Assembly: GCA_902570525.1 (NCBI GenBank)
Contig: CACFYN010000001.1
Span: 58,599 to 122,598, forward strand
Reading direction: 5' to 3'
Source of the DNA: an uncultured Pelagibacteraceae bacterium
GTDB lineage: Bacteria; Pseudomonadota; Alphaproteobacteria; Pelagibacterales; Pelagibacteraceae
Length of the DNA: 64,000 bases
Of this stretch, positions 25,745 through 35,111 are shown one piece after another; position 1 is the first letter of the stretch; each line of letters begins with the position of its first letter. Under the pieces are notes generated by a model. The model saw nothing but the letters and a program-made list of their open reading frames with translations, was not told where the DNA came from and did not search any database. The translations under genes and the position numbers were made by a program.

Positions 25745-26395
25745 TTATATTATTTTTTTAATATATTTTAACGCTAAACTTAGTGCTTCAACAGGTATAT
25801 GATGAGCACAATTTTTTATCATATTAACTTCTACTTTTATTTTGTTTCTCTCGAGAAAATCTTTTGCTTCTAGTAAACTTGATGGTGAGACAACTTCATC
25901 TGCGTCACCATGAAACAGTAATACATCTGTTTTTGAATTCATTCTTTCCTGTAAGTCAATTTTATTTATTATTTTTCCAGAAAATCCAATAACAGATTTA
26001 AATTTTTCATTACTTGTAAGACCTAAATTAATTGACATCATACATCCTTGACTAAATCCTGCTAAAATAATTTGAGAATTATTTAATTTAAATTTTTCCT
26101 TAATTTGATCAACATATTCAATTAAAATCTTTTCAGTTTTTCTTACTTCGGCAATAATATAATTTTGGTCATCTATACTTAAATCAAACCACTGAAAGCC
26201 AATTGGATTTAATTTACAAGTTTGTGGTCCATCAGGACAAAAGAAAATTGTATTATCTATAAAACGTCTCCATGTATGTGCAATTGAACTTATATCTGCG
26301 CCATCACCTCCATATCCATGAAGAAGAATTATAGCATATTTTATTTTATCTTTATTTTTAGACTCGATAATTTTTGAATTTAAAACAAATTCCAT
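25745..26395 (-). CDS. Carboxylesterase/phospholipase family hydrolase
   Basis: 216 residues with the alpha/beta-hydrolase layout of the acyl-protein thioesterase/carboxylesterase group. Oxyanion region is ILLHGYGGDGADI (about 24-36). Nucleophile elbow is GFSQGCMMS (about 114-122), acid HGDADEVV (about 163-170), and His in NCAHHIPVEA (about 194-203). It likely hydrolyses short esters or lysophospholipids in the cytoplasm. It follows the TlpA-type gene by 2 bp on the same strand. Confidence 0.85.
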   Translation of the reverse strand: MEFVLNSKIIESKNKDKIKYAIILLHGYGGDGADISSIAHTWRRFIDNTIFFCPDGPQTCKLNPIGFQWFDLSIDDQNYIIAEVRKTEKILIEYVDQIKEKFKLNNSQIILAGFSQGCMMSINLGLTSNEKFKSVIGFSGKIINKIDLQERMNSKTDVLLFHGDADEVVSPSSLLEAKDFLERNKIKVEVNMIKNCAHHIPVEALSLALKYIKKII

Positions 26396-26397
26396 AT

Positions 26398-26928
26398 CTA
26401 ATTATAATTCGATAACCATTTAATAAAGTTTTGATCTCCAAAGTCAACGGACCCGATAATCCGTGCAAATTCATCGCCGTCTTTGTCTATAAAAATAGTA
26501 GTTGGAAGTCCTATCAATGAGAAAGTGTTGGCAAGTTTAACTGAGTCGTCATAATAAAGTTTAAGATTTTTTATTTGTAAATCATTAAAAAATCTTCTTG
26601 CTTTCTCCTTATTTTCTTTGCCAACATTAATCGGTAAAACAATTAAATCCTGGAAATTTTTATTTGATTGAAGGATATCTAAAGATGGCATCTCCTCTCT
26701 ACATGGAGCACACCAGGTTGCCCAAAAATTTATAACAACTAATTTACCTTTAAAATTATCTAGAGAAATAGTTATATCCTCTGAATTCTTGAACATAATA
26801 TCATTTACTTTCTTTGGTTCTTTGTGAATTTTAAGATTTTTTATATCTAGCTTTTGATCAGCGCTAGTAATTGATGGAAATAATAAATATATAAATAACA
26901 AAAATAATTTTAAGCTTAATAATCTCAT
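26398..26928 (-). CDS. TlpA/ResA-type thiol-disulfide oxidoreductase
   Basis: 176 residues. A hydrophobic signal peptide or anchor (about 1-23, ending near SADQK) leads to a thioredoxin fold with the WCAPC active site in [17 protein letters not shown] (about 69-85) and cis-proline in [13 protein letters not shown]. It would act in the periplasm as a reductant, for example in cytochrome maturation or keeping thiols reduced. It is divergent from argH across only 23 bp. Confidence 0.87.
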   Translation of the reverse strand: MRLLSLKLFLLFIYLLFPSITSADQKLDIKNLKIHKEPKKVNDIMFKNSEDITISLDNFKGKLVVINFWATWCAPCREEMPSLDILQSNKNFQDLIVLPINVGKENKEKARRFFNDLQIKNLKLYYDDSVKLANTFSLIGLPTTIFIDKDGDEFARIIGSVDFGDQNFIKWLSNYN

Positions 26929-26951
26929 TCTAAAATGTATAGTTACATATC

Positions 26952-28343
26952 ATGAGTAAAAATAAAAACAATAAACCAGTTTGGAGCACCAGAATTAAAA
27001 AAAATAGCTCAAGTTTATTTGCAAAAGTTGGAAGCTCAATAAATATAGATAAAAGACTTTATAAGCAGGATATTTATGCATCCTCCGTACATGTAGAAAT
27101 GCTTTTTAAAAAAAAAATTATTTCCTTACAAGTTAAAAATAAAATTATCTGGGGACTTAAAAAAATATTTAATGAAATAAATAAAAAGAAATTTACTTTT
27201 AACAATCAAAGTGAAGATATTCACATGAGTATTGAAAAAAGGCTTTTTGATTTAATAGGTGAGGATGCTGGATTTATTCACACAGCAAGATCAAGAAATG
27301 ACCAAGTAATTGTAGATTTTAAACTTTGGATGATAGATGCCTCAAATGACATTATTAAAGAAATTGATATTACGATAAAATCAATAATTAAAATTGCTGA
27401 AAAAAATATATACACAATAATGCCCAGCTTTACCCATTTAAAAAACGCACAACCTATCTCATTTGCACATTATATCCTGGCCTATGTAGAAATGTTAAAT
27501 AGAGATAAAAAGAGATTTTTATATAATAAGGAATCATTATTACAAAATCCTTTAGGTGTTGCTGCAATTGCAGGAACCAGTTTTGATATAGATAGAGAAT
27601 TTACTACAAAAAAATTAAAGTTTAAAAACCCAACTAGAAATTCTGTCGATACTGTTTCGGATAGGGATTTTGTTTTAGATTTTCTATATTCAATCTCAGT
27701 CTGCTCAAATCACATATCTAGATTTGCTGAGGAATTTATCTTATGGAATTCAGATGCTTTTGATTTAATTAAATTAAAGGATAAAGTTGTGACAGGTTCT
27801 TCAATAATGCCTCAAAAGAAAAATCCGGATACTCTTGAGTATTTAAGAGGAAAAACTGGACATGCTTATGGAAATTTATTTTCAATGCTGACAATACTTA
27901 AAGGTTTGCCACTATCATACTTTAAAGATTTGCAGGATGATAAAGAGTTAGCTTTTAAATCATTTGATCAAATAAAAATATCTTTACAAATTATGCGAGA
28001 AGTTTTGAATAATTTTATTGTTAATAAAAAAAAAATGATACAATTAGCAGAAACTGGTTATACTACTGCTACAGACCTTGCTGACTATATTGTAAGAGAA
28101 CACAAATATCCATTTCGGAAAGCATACTTAGTAACTTCAAAAATTGTAAATTTAGCAGAACAAAAGGGTAAAAAATTGAGCGAGTTAACAGTCCCTGAAA
28201 TAAAAAGTATTGACAAAAATCTTAATGAGAGTGCGTTGAAATTATTTAATCTCGAAAATTCAGTAAAATCAAAAAAATCTTATGGTGGAACTTCTTTTGA
28301 AAATATAAAGAAAATGATAAAAAAATATAAAAAACATGTTTAA
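26952..28343 (+). CDS. argH: Argininosuccinate lyase
   Basis: 463 residues, family length. The superfamily signature with the flexible catalytic serine loop is GSSIMPQKKNPDTLEYLRGK (about 276-295). HTARSRNDQV (about 110-119) and FTHLKNAQPISFAHY (about 156-170, catalytic His) are also present. It splits argininosuccinate into arginine and fumarate in the last step of arginine synthesis. lptM starts 8 bp before its stop and lysA follows, a gene order common in Alphaproteobacteria. Confidence 0.97.
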   Translation: MSKNKNNKPVWSTRIKKNSSSLFAKVGSSINIDKRLYKQDIYASSVHVEMLFKKKIISLQVKNKIIWGLKKIFNEINKKKFTFNNQSEDIHMSIEKRLFDLIGEDAGFIHTARSRNDQVIVDFKLWMIDASNDIIKEIDITIKSIIKIAEKNIYTIMPSFTHLKNAQPISFAHYILAYVEMLNRDKKRFLYNKESLLQNPLGVAAIAGTSFDIDREFTTKKLKFKNPTRNSVDTVSDRDFVLDFLYSISVCSNHISRFAEEFILWNSDAFDLIKLKDKVVTGSSIMPQKKNPDTLEYLRGKTGHAYGNLFSMLTILKGLPLSYFKDLQDDKELAFKSFDQIKISLQIMREVLNNFIVNKKKMIQLAETGYTTATDLADYIVREHKYPFRKAYLVTSKIVNLAEQKGKKLSELTVPEIKSIDKNLNESALKLFNLENSVKSKKSYGGTSFENIKKMIKKYKKHV

Positions 28344-28455
28344 AAAAATATCTTTAATTTTATTTTGTGCAATAATTTTTTTTTCTTGTGGAAAAAAAGG
28401 TGATCCAGAATATCAGGGTCAAAAAAATCAGTTAAAAGTAATTAAATTAATTTAA
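28336..28455 (+). CDS. lptM: LptM/YifL-like small lipoprotein
   Basis: 39 codons from ATG at 28336 to TAA at 28455. The product has Lys residues and a hydrophobic stretch, then a lipobox-like FFSC with lipidated Cys at 18, followed by GKKGDPEY. The CGxKGxP-like start of the mature part is the hallmark of YifL/LptM, a chaperone that matures the LptD translocon. It overlaps argH by 8 bp and lysA by 1 bp, and this argH-lptM-lysA position is typical of the family. Confidence 0.8.
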   Translation: MFKKISLILFCAIIFFSCGKKGDPEYQGQKNQLKVIKLI

Positions 28456-29669
28456 TGTATTTTAAAAAAAATAAACTTTTTATTGAGAAGGTTGATGCTT
28501 TAAAAATAGTTCGAAAATATGGAACACCAACTTATTGTTACTCACTAAATAGATTGCGGAATAATATTCGCAATTTTCAGCAAAGTTTTAAATCCATAAG
28601 CCCTTTAATATGTTTTTCTGTAAAATCAAATAATAACCGTCAAATTTTAAAAGAAATTAAAAAGTCTGGGGTGGGTGCTGATGTTGTCTCAAAAGGAGAA
28701 ATGATGCAAGCTCTAAAGGCAGGTATATTACCAAAAAAAATTGTATTTTCTGGTGTAGGAAAAAAAACAGAGGAACTAAAATTTGCAATAGAAAAAAAAA
28801 TTTTACTTATAAATACAGAATCCGAGAGTGAAATATTTGAAATTGAGAGATTAGCCAAGCTAAAAAAAAAAATTGTAAATATTGGAATAAGGTTAAACCC
28901 AAACATTGATGCTAAAACCTTAAAAAAGATTTCTACTGGCAAACACGAAGATAAATTTGGCCTAACAGAAAAAGCTTTCTTAAATATATTAAATAAATTC
29001 GAAAATTCCAAGTATGTAAAAGTAAAATGCTTAAGCGTTCATATTGGTAGCCAGATAACTGACTACAAACCGTATCTTAAAATGCTCAATGTTTTAGATC
29101 TAATTATTAAAAAATCTAAATATATTTTTGAATATGTGGATTTAGGTGGGGGAATGGGTATTCAATATGACAGAAAAACAAAACTATTTAATTATAAAAA
29201 ATATAACAAAATAATAAAAAAATTTTTAAAAAAGCATAATGTTAAAATTATTTTTGAACCTGGTAGATCTATAATTGCAAACACAGCAGTTTTATTTTCA
29301 CAAATTATTTATATAAAAAATACAAATAAAAAAAAATTTATTATTTTAGATGCAGCAATGAATGATCTAATGAGGCCTGCTCTGTATGGATCATATCACA
29401 GTATTATTCCATTATTAAAGACAAATAAAAAAAATAAAAAGATGCATGATTTCGTTGGTCCGGTATGTGAAACCACTGACAAATTTTTATCTGTGAAAAG
29501 TTTTCAGAATCTAAAAGAAAAAGAATTTGTAGCAATTTCAGATGTTGGTGCATATGGAATGTCTTTATCCTCAAATTATAATTTAAGACCTAAACCTTTA
29601 GAAATAATGATAAATAATAAATTGATGAAAGTGATCCTCAAAAGACAAAAGCTAATCAACATCATCTAA
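28455..29669 (+). CDS. lysA: Diaminopimelate decarboxylase
   Basis: 404 residues, fold III PLP enzyme. The PLP lysine is in ICFSVKSNNN (about 57). SVHIGSQI (about 194) and the glycine-rich phosphate-binding GGGMGI (about 230), followed by EPGRSI, match LysA. The Cys from the second subunit is in GPVCETTDKF (about 341-350). It makes lysine from meso-diaminopimelate. The TAATG overlap with lptM indicates coupling. Confidence 0.96.
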   Translation: MYFKKNKLFIEKVDALKIVRKYGTPTYCYSLNRLRNNIRNFQQSFKSISPLICFSVKSNNNRQILKEIKKSGVGADVVSKGEMMQALKAGILPKKIVFSGVGKKTEELKFAIEKKILLINTESESEIFEIERLAKLKKKIVNIGIRLNPNIDAKTLKKISTGKHEDKFGLTEKAFLNILNKFENSKYVKVKCLSVHIGSQITDYKPYLKMLNVLDLIIKKSKYIFEYVDLGGGMGIQYDRKTKLFNYKKYNKIIKKFLKKHNVKIIFEPGRSIIANTAVLFSQIIYIKNTNKKKFIILDAAMNDLMRPALYGSYHSIIPLLKTNKKNKKMHDFVGPVCETTDKFLSVKSFQNLKEKEFVAISDVGAYGMSLSSNYNLRPKPLEIMINNKLMKVILKRQKLINII

Positions 29670-29684
29670 TATAGATTTTAATTT

Positions 29685-30395
29685 ATGACTAAAAAACTTT
29701 TTTCGATTTTTTTTTATAGTGGAGTTATTTTAGTTTGTATTGTATTTTTACCATCTTTATTGATGCCGAAAAATATTACTATCTTTGGCGGAAAAATATT
29801 AGGACATTGGTCAAAGCTTTGTTTAAAATTATTTCTCTCTACTAAAATTGAAATTATTGGTAAGGAAAATATTTTGAATAGTGAAAAATTTTTTATCGCT
29901 TGTACTCATCAATCAGCCTTTGAAACGTTTTATCTGCAAGCAATATTTAAAGGACCTAAGTTTATTTTAAAAAAAGAGTTGATCAAAATTCCAATTTTTG
30001 GGTGGTATTTAAAAAAAATTGGATCAATACCAGTGGAAAGAAATAAAATATCAAAAGAAAAAATTAATTTTGTAGATACAGTAAAAATCTCATCCCAAGA
30101 TAATAGACCAATTGTTATTTTTCCACAGGGAACAAGGACCAATCCTAATGAAAGACCTGATTTTAAAAAAGGTGTTGCTAGAATATACCAGGAATTAAAT
30201 ATCAATTGTTTGCCTATCACAATTAATTCAGGTGAAGTATGGCCCAAAAATGGAAATCTTTGTAAAAATAAAAAAATAACTATAACAGTACTTAAACCAA
30301 TAAGACCAGGACTTGAGGGCAAACAATTTTTGAATACACTGCAAAATACTATGTATGATGTTTTAAATAAGACTTCTAACCCTTCATCGGCATAA
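29685..30395 (+). CDS. plsC: 1-acyl-sn-glycerol-3-phosphate acyltransferase
   Basis: 236 residues with an N-terminal membrane helix. The acyltransferase motif I is the HQSAFE variant (about 74-79) with H-x4-E in place of the usual H-x4-D. Motif III is FPQGTR (about 146-151) and the IGSIPVERN substrate motif is near 111-119. It makes phosphatidic acid for membrane lipids. It lies 15 bp after lysA and its end overlaps convergent dnaN by 20 bp. Confidence 0.9.
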   Translation: MTKKLFSIFFYSGVILVCIVFLPSLLMPKNITIFGGKILGHWSKLCLKLFLSTKIEIIGKENILNSEKFFIACTHQSAFETFYLQAIFKGPKFILKKELIKIPIFGWYLKKIGSIPVERNKISKEKINFVDTVKISSQDNRPIVIFPQGTRTNPNERPDFKKGVARIYQELNINCLPITINSGEVWPKNGNLCKNKKITITVLKPIRPGLEGKQFLNTLQNTMYDVLNKTSNPSSA

Positions 30396-31488
30396 CAACA
30401 TAAATACTATCAAAATCGGAAGGGTCTTTAATTAATGCCGGTGAGCCTGTCTCGTTTAAGTATATTTCAATTTTATCACCATCCAATTGTGATGCTATGT
30501 CAATAAGATATCTCGAGTTAAAACTAATATCAAGTTCATGATCGAAATTTACATTTAGAGTTTCATTTCCGTCTCCACTACTTGCATTGTTCACTGATAA
30601 ATCAAGTTTATCTTTTGTTAACTTAAATTTAACACTATCTTTTTTATCCATTGAAACAGATGCAACTCTATCTACAGAATTTAAAAATGGTTTTAATTCA
30701 ACTTCTAATCTTTTTTTATTACTTTTCGGTACTACCTGAATATAGTTAGGGAACTTGCCATCAATAAGTTTTGATATTAGTACACTATCTTCCATTTCAA
30801 ATTTTATTTTAGATTTAATATTTGATATTTTAACTTCCCCATCATAATCTTCTAATAAATTCACCAATTGAAATATTGTTTTTTTTGGTAGAATTATTGG
30901 TTCAAAATTTATTTTTTGGCTTAATTGCACTTTTGAAATCGACATTCTATGACTATCAGTAGCCACCGCATTTAAGTAATTTTTATCGTCTAGTTCAGTT
31001 TGATGAAAATAAATCCCACTTAGGTAATGCCTGGTTTCATCGTTTGAAACAGAAAACTTGCATTTGTTCAATAGCTTAAGAAGCTGCTTAGATTTAATGT
31101 TAAATTCATTTTCATTAAAATTTTCCTCTGTAACTGGAAACTCAGAAGCAGAAATACAATTTAGATTGAAAATTGATTTTTCAGACTCAAGTTTAACTTT
31201 ATTTTCTCCCGACAAATTAAAATTTATTTTTTTTCCTGAACTAAATTTTCTTATAATATCATACATTGTCGAGGATGTTGTTGTGGTTTTACCCTCTTCT
31301 AAAATTTCAACATTTTTAATCTCATTAATAAATATCAAATCTAGATCTGTTGCAGTGATTTTTAATTTTGATCCGCCAGCATCTAATAGAATGTTAGAAA
31401 GTATTGGCAGCGTGCTTCTTTTTTCTATAACACCTTGGCAGTATCCTAAAGATTTTTGAAGATCATTTTGATTAACATTAAATTTCAT
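30376..31488 (-). CDS. dnaN: DNA polymerase III beta subunit (sliding clamp)
   Basis: 370 residues with three repeated clamp domains. The N-terminus MKFNVNQNDLQKSLGYCQGVIEKRSTLPIL (part) is characteristic, as are YLSGIYFH and ATDSHRMS (about 165-180) and the C-terminal YVVMPMKG that forms part of the binding pocket. It tethers polymerase III to DNA. Its start overlaps the dnaA end by 11 bp, so the order is dnaA-dnaN. Its 3' end overlaps plsC. Confidence 0.97.
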   Translation of the reverse strand: MKFNVNQNDLQKSLGYCQGVIEKRSTLPILSNILLDAGGSKLKITATDLDLIFINEIKNVEILEEGKTTTTSSTMYDIIRKFSSGKKINFNLSGENKVKLESEKSIFNLNCISASEFPVTEENFNENEFNIKSKQLLKLLNKCKFSVSNDETRHYLSGIYFHQTELDDKNYLNAVATDSHRMSISKVQLSQKINFEPIILPKKTIFQLVNLLEDYDGEVKISNIKSKIKFEMEDSVLISKLIDGKFPNYIQVVPKSNKKRLEVELKPFLNSVDRVASVSMDKKDSVKFKLTKDKLDLSVNNASSGDGNETLNVNFDHELDISFNSRYLIDIASQLDGDKIEIYLNETGSPALIKDPSDFDSIYVVMPMKG

Positions 31489-32890
31489 TTTTCTGATTGT
31501 TGTATAAAATTTGATTTTTTAAAGTATCAATATTGTTACATAGCTCATTGTCATTTTTCTTTAAATTTTCAATCGTTTTTATAGAGTGTATGACAGTAGT
31601 ATGATCTCTATTTGAAAAATCTCTACCTATTTCTGGTAATGATTTTGTAGTTAAAAGTTTAGTGAGATAGATTGCTGTTTGCCTAGGTCTAACTAAATAT
31701 CTTGATCGTCTTGAAGATAACATCTCAGTTTTAGATATTTTAAAAAATTTACATACTAAAGATTGTATTAAATCAACTGTAACTTTATTCTCCGAGTAAT
31801 TAAGCAAATCTTTTAAAATAATTTTTATCTCTGAAATGTTAGGTGTTTTATTATAAATTCTTGAAAATGAGACAATTCTATTTAAAGCCCCAACTAATTC
31901 TCTAATACTATTTTTAATTTCTTTGCTTAAAAAAAGTTGAATCTCATCAGATATATTTATTTGGTTTGTATAATATCTAATTAATTCTTCTGACTTAAAC
32001 TTGATAATTTTCTTTCTTAACTCTAAATCAGGCTGCTGAATATCAATTACTAATCCTCCAGAAAATCTTGATTTTATTCGTTCTTGTATTCTAGAAAGTT
32101 TATTTGGCGGTCTATCCCCGGAAATTATTATTTGCGATCCTTTATCAAGAAGAGCATTAAAAGTGTGAAAAAACTCTTCTTGCATAGCCTCTTTTCCATT
32201 CATAAATTGAATGTCATCTATTAAAAATACATCAGCATTTCGAAAATAATCTTTAAATTTAACCATATCATTTGATTTTATGGCTTTTACAAATTGATAC
32301 ATAAATCTCTCGGCAGAAATAAGCATTACTTTATTTTCTTGTTTGAGTTTAAGTCCTATAGCATTTAACAAGTGAGTTTTGCCCATTCCAACACCTGCAT
32401 AAATGTACAACGGATTATAGTGAGAGATCTTTTCAGTAACTTTTTTGGAAGCTTCAAAAGCCAACTTATTGCTATCTCCAGTAATAAAAGTCTCAAAACT
32501 TTTATTTGGGTCAATTCTGTTATATTGAAATACAAAATCTTTTATGAATGAAATGTTACTACTTGATTTTTCAATTTTATCTACATCCTTCGGTTCAAAT
32601 TTTTCTTTAACTAAATTCGAATTTATAGATAGCTCTATTCTGCTTATTTCCGACTTATGAGATTTAACTGTTTGTAAGATTTGGTCAAGATACCTTGATG
32701 TAATCCAATCTCTTATAAATGGTGTTGTAACAGATAATAATATATAATTATTAAACTCTTCCTCAAAAGTAATTTTTCGAAGCCAGCTGTCATAAATATC
32801 ATTTCCAAACTTATATTTCAAATCTGCTTGAATTTTTTCCCAAGAGAGCGGTGCTTGAGAGTTAGAATTAAGTGTTATTTTGTTATTCAT
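31478..32890 (-). CDS. dnaA: Chromosomal replication initiator DnaA
   Basis: 470 residues. Domain I is at about 12-90 (SWEKIQADLKYKFG). The AAA+ domain III has Walker A GVGMGKTHLL (about 166-175) and Walker B VFLIDDIQFM. Domain IV binds DnaA boxes with RPRQTAIYLTK and GRDFSNRDHTTVIH (about 400-440). It melts oriC and loads the helicase. The rpsT-dnaA neighbourhood is common in Alphaproteobacteria. A 306-bp AT-rich gap precedes it with a DnaA-box-like site and repeats. Confidence 0.98.
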   Translation of the reverse strand: MNNKITLNSNSQAPLSWEKIQADLKYKFGNDIYDSWLRKITFEEEFNNYILLSVTTPFIRDWITSRYLDQILQTVKSHKSEISRIELSINSNLVKEKFEPKDVDKIEKSSSNISFIKDFVFQYNRIDPNKSFETFITGDSNKLAFEASKKVTEKISHYNPLYIYAGVGMGKTHLLNAIGLKLKQENKVMLISAERFMYQFVKAIKSNDMVKFKDYFRNADVFLIDDIQFMNGKEAMQEEFFHTFNALLDKGSQIIISGDRPPNKLSRIQERIKSRFSGGLVIDIQQPDLELRKKIIKFKSEELIRYYTNQINISDEIQLFLSKEIKNSIRELVGALNRIVSFSRIYNKTPNISEIKIILKDLLNYSENKVTVDLIQSLVCKFFKISKTEMLSSRRSRYLVRPRQTAIYLTKLLTTKSLPEIGRDFSNRDHTTVIHSIKTIENLKKNDNELCNNIDTLKNQILYNNQKNEI

Positions 32891-32932
32891 GAGATATTTG
32901 TAAGAGTTTCATTTACAGACTTTTAAAAAATT

Positions 32933-32941
32933 TTATCAACA
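32933..32941 (+). promoter_or_regulatory. DnaA-box-like site
   Basis: TTATCAACA matches the consensus TTATCCACA in 8 of 9 positions and lies 43 bp upstream of the dnaA start. Position and sequence would suit DnaA autoregulation. A single 8/9 match in AT-rich DNA is weak evidence. Confidence 0.3.
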
Positions 32942-32994
32942 AAAATTTTTAAAAATTAAAAAAAAAATAAAATCTGCAAGTGTATTCCTAAATT

Positions 32995-33040
32995 AAAAAT
33001 TAAATCTGTAATAGAATAAAAAATTAAATCTGTAATAGAA
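32995..33040. repeat. Tandem 22-bp direct repeat upstream of dnaA
   Basis: A 22-bp unit (AAAAATTAAATCTGTAATAG plus AA) occurs identically at 32995-33016 and 33019-33040, with a 24-bp period. A decayed third copy (ATAAAATCTGCAA region, about 32967-32981) may precede it. Iteron-like spacing near the dnaA promoter suggests a protein-binding or unwinding role; a recent slippage duplication is the simple alternative. Confidence 0.85.
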
Positions 33041-33196
33041 ATTTTTTAAACTTAAGGTGGTAATTTTTATTAAAAAAAAAAGAAAAAGAAAAATTTTTCA
33101 CGGGTTAAATTAATCTATATTTAGTATTTAAAAAAAAAAGTTTAAGATATTTAGTGTAAACCGAAAGTTGAAGATACTGATGTCGCTTATGGGTTG

Positions 33197-33457
33197 TTAA
33201 AGAGCGTTTATTTTTTTTGTAATTCTTGATAAATTTCTAGAGGCGTTTCCCTTTTTAATAATACCAGTTTTGGAAATTTTCATGATTTCTGAGTTCAATT
33301 TTGGTAAATAACTTAAAGCTTCTTTTTTATTTTTCTTTTCAATCAAAACGTTCATTTTTTTTAAAGCATTTTTGAACCTACTTTTTCTAAGCTTGTTCAC
33401 TTTTGTTTCTCTAGATATTCTTCTAGTAGTTTTAATTGCTGATTTTGTATTTGCCAT
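33197..33457 (-). CDS. rpsT: 30S ribosomal protein S20
   Basis: 86 residues, typical S20: starts MANTKSAIKTTRRISRETKVN and is built of basic helices with ALSYLPKLNSEIMKISKTG. It binds 16S rRNA. It lies between mutM (21 bp upstream) and dnaA on the minus strand, the arrangement seen in many Alphaproteobacteria. Confidence 0.96.
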   Translation of the reverse strand: MANTKSAIKTTRRISRETKVNKLRKSRFKNALKKMNVLIEKKNKKEALSYLPKLNSEIMKISKTGIIKKGNASRNLSRITKKINAL

Positions 33458-33478
33458 AACGCGAGGAGATATAACTGC

Positions 33479-34372
33479 TCAAATTAGCACGGTCAACTGC
33501 TTATTTTTATTTTTTTGACAATTATTGCAATAGAAAGTCGATCTATTCGAAATTACTATACGAACGATCTTACCATCACAATTAATTTTAGGACAGTTTT
33601 TACCCTCTCTTTCATAAACTTTAAAATATTTTTGGAAACTGCCAATTTCACCTGATGTATTAACAAAATTTCTAATACTTGAACCACCCCTTTTAATTGA
33701 ATTTCTTAAAACAATTTTTGAATATTTCACCAAATTTTTTAATTCATTTTCCGAAAGATTGCATGATTTTTTTTTAGGATTTATTTTACTTTCAAACAAA
33801 ATTTCTGATGCATAAATATTTCCAATACCAGAAACAAATTTTTGATCTAAAAGATAATCTTTAATATTTTTTTTCTTATTTTGTAGTCTACTTTTAACAT
33901 AATTATAATTAAACTTTTTATTAAAAGGTTCAATGCCGTACTTTTTAATAAAATTTTTTAATTTTAAATGATCGTTCAAAATTTTGAAATATCCAAATCT
34001 TCTTGGATCATTATAAATAAGTCGCAATTTATTAAACATAAATTCAACATGATTATGTTTTTTTGGTAAAAATGGTGAGTGATAAAAACTTGAATTTGTA
34101 ACCAAGTTTTTCCTTTTTTTTTTTATAATATGAATTGTTCCAGACATTCCTAAATGTAAAATGCAATATGATTTATTTGAAAGTTCAATAATTATATATT
34201 TAGAAAACCTTCTTATGTTTATAATTTTTTTATTTTGAAGAATGCTCTTAAAATTTTTTGGTATTCTAAATCTTAGATTTCTGTTTCTTACTATTACTTT
34301 TAGAATTTTTTGAGATTTAATGTTTTTTATAAGTGACTGTTTGACAATTTCTACTTCTGGCAATTCTGGCAT
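33479..34372 (-). CDS. mutM: Formamidopyrimidine-DNA glycosylase
   Basis: 297 residues. The catalytic N-terminal PELPEVE places the nucleophile Pro2 and Glu3. The H2TH region has KNIKDYLLDQKFVSGIGNIYASEIL (part, about 165-190), and a C-terminal four-Cys zinc finger (CPKINCDG and YCNNC, about 258-284) is intact. It excises 8-oxoguanine and ring-opened purines. The insertion of Lys/Asn-rich loops makes it slightly longer than usual. It is divergent from ubiE across 34 bp. Confidence 0.95.
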   Translation of the reverse strand: MPELPEVEIVKQSLIKNIKSQKILKVIVRNRNLRFRIPKNFKSILQNKKIINIRRFSKYIIIELSNKSYCILHLGMSGTIHIIKKKRKNLVTNSSFYHSPFLPKKHNHVEFMFNKLRLIYNDPRRFGYFKILNDHLKLKNFIKKYGIEPFNKKFNYNYVKSRLQNKKKNIKDYLLDQKFVSGIGNIYASEILFESKINPKKKSCNLSENELKNLVKYSKIVLRNSIKRGGSSIRNFVNTSGEIGSFQKYFKVYEREGKNCPKINCDGKIVRIVISNRSTFYCNNCQKNKNKQLTVLI

Positions 34373-34406
34373 TAAGTACTATATTATCAGATAATAAAAA
34401 AAAATA

Positions 34407-35111
34407 ATGAAACAAATTTTACAAAATAATAAAGGACTTGTTCAGAAAGTCTTCGATAAAGTATCAAACAAGTACGATTTGATGAATGACTTTATGTCGC
34501 TTGGAATTCACAGACTTTGGAAAAAGGATTTAATAAATATGATGTCCCCATCTAAAAATTCAAAGCTAATAGATGTAGCATGCGGCACTGGCGATATTGG
34601 TAAGTTATTCTTGGACTCAGTTAATTATAATGGCATAGTTTACAATGTTGACCCAAATAAAAATATGATTAACGAAGGGAAAAAAAAATTCAAGAATATT
34701 GATAATATTAAATGGTATGTAAATTCAGCTGAAAATTTAAAATTTAAAAATAATTATTTTGATTTCTATACTATCAGTTTCGGATTAAGAAATACTAAAA
34801 ATATCGATAAGTCTATAAAAGAAGCCTATAGAGTTCTTAAACCAGGTGGAAAATTTTTATGCCTTGAATTTTCAAAAGTTCAGAATGAAAATTTGAGAAA
34901 AATTTACGAGGAATATTCAAAATTGATACCAAAAATTGGTGATTTTGTTGTTGGAGATAAACAGCCATATGAGTATCTAGTTGAGAGTATAGATAAATTT
35001 ATTAATCAAGAAGAATTAATCGATTGCATGAAAAGTAATAAATTTACAAATTGCAAATATAGAAATTTTAATGGTGGAATAGTTGCAATACATTCTGGCT
35101 GGAAAGTTTAA
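34407..35111 (+). CDS. ubiE: Ubiquinone/menaquinone methyltransferase UbiE
   Basis: 234 residues, SAM-dependent methyltransferase fold. Signature YDLMNDFMSLGIHRLWK (about 23-39), SAM motif I DVACGTGDIG (about 57-66) and FGLRNTKNIDKSIKEAYRVLKPGG (part, about 128-150) are classic UbiE. It methylates carbon of the benzoquinol ring. It forms an operon with ubiB, overlapping by one base. Confidence 0.96.
   Translation: MKQILQNNKGLVQKVFDKVSNKYDLMNDFMSLGIHRLWKKDLINMMSPSKNSKLIDVACGTGDIGKLFLDSVNYNGIVYNVDPNKNMINEGKKKFKNIDNIKWYVNSAENLKFKNNYFDFYTISFGLRNTKNIDKSIKEAYRVLKPGGKFLCLEFSKVQNENLRKIYEEYSKLIPKIGDFVVGDKQPYEYLVESIDKFINQEELIDCMKSNKFTNCKYRNFNGGIVAIHSGWKV

Larger units (their letters stand above)
32891..33196 (-). 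other. AT-rich dnaA upstream region
   Basis: 306 bp without a convincing ORF lie between rpsT and dnaA, both minus strand. It contains a DnaA-box-like 9-mer, a tandem 22-bp repeat, a 9-bp repeat ATATTTAGT (33117-33125 and 33147-33155, 30 bp apart) and long A/T runs. It must hold the dnaA promoter and could hold an origin, but a cluster of DnaA boxes, expected for oriC, is not seen. Confidence 0.5.

Noticed and set aside
32891..33196. Proven chromosomal origin
   Set aside because: Only one 8/9 DnaA-box match and no strand-skew information; listed as a candidate region only.
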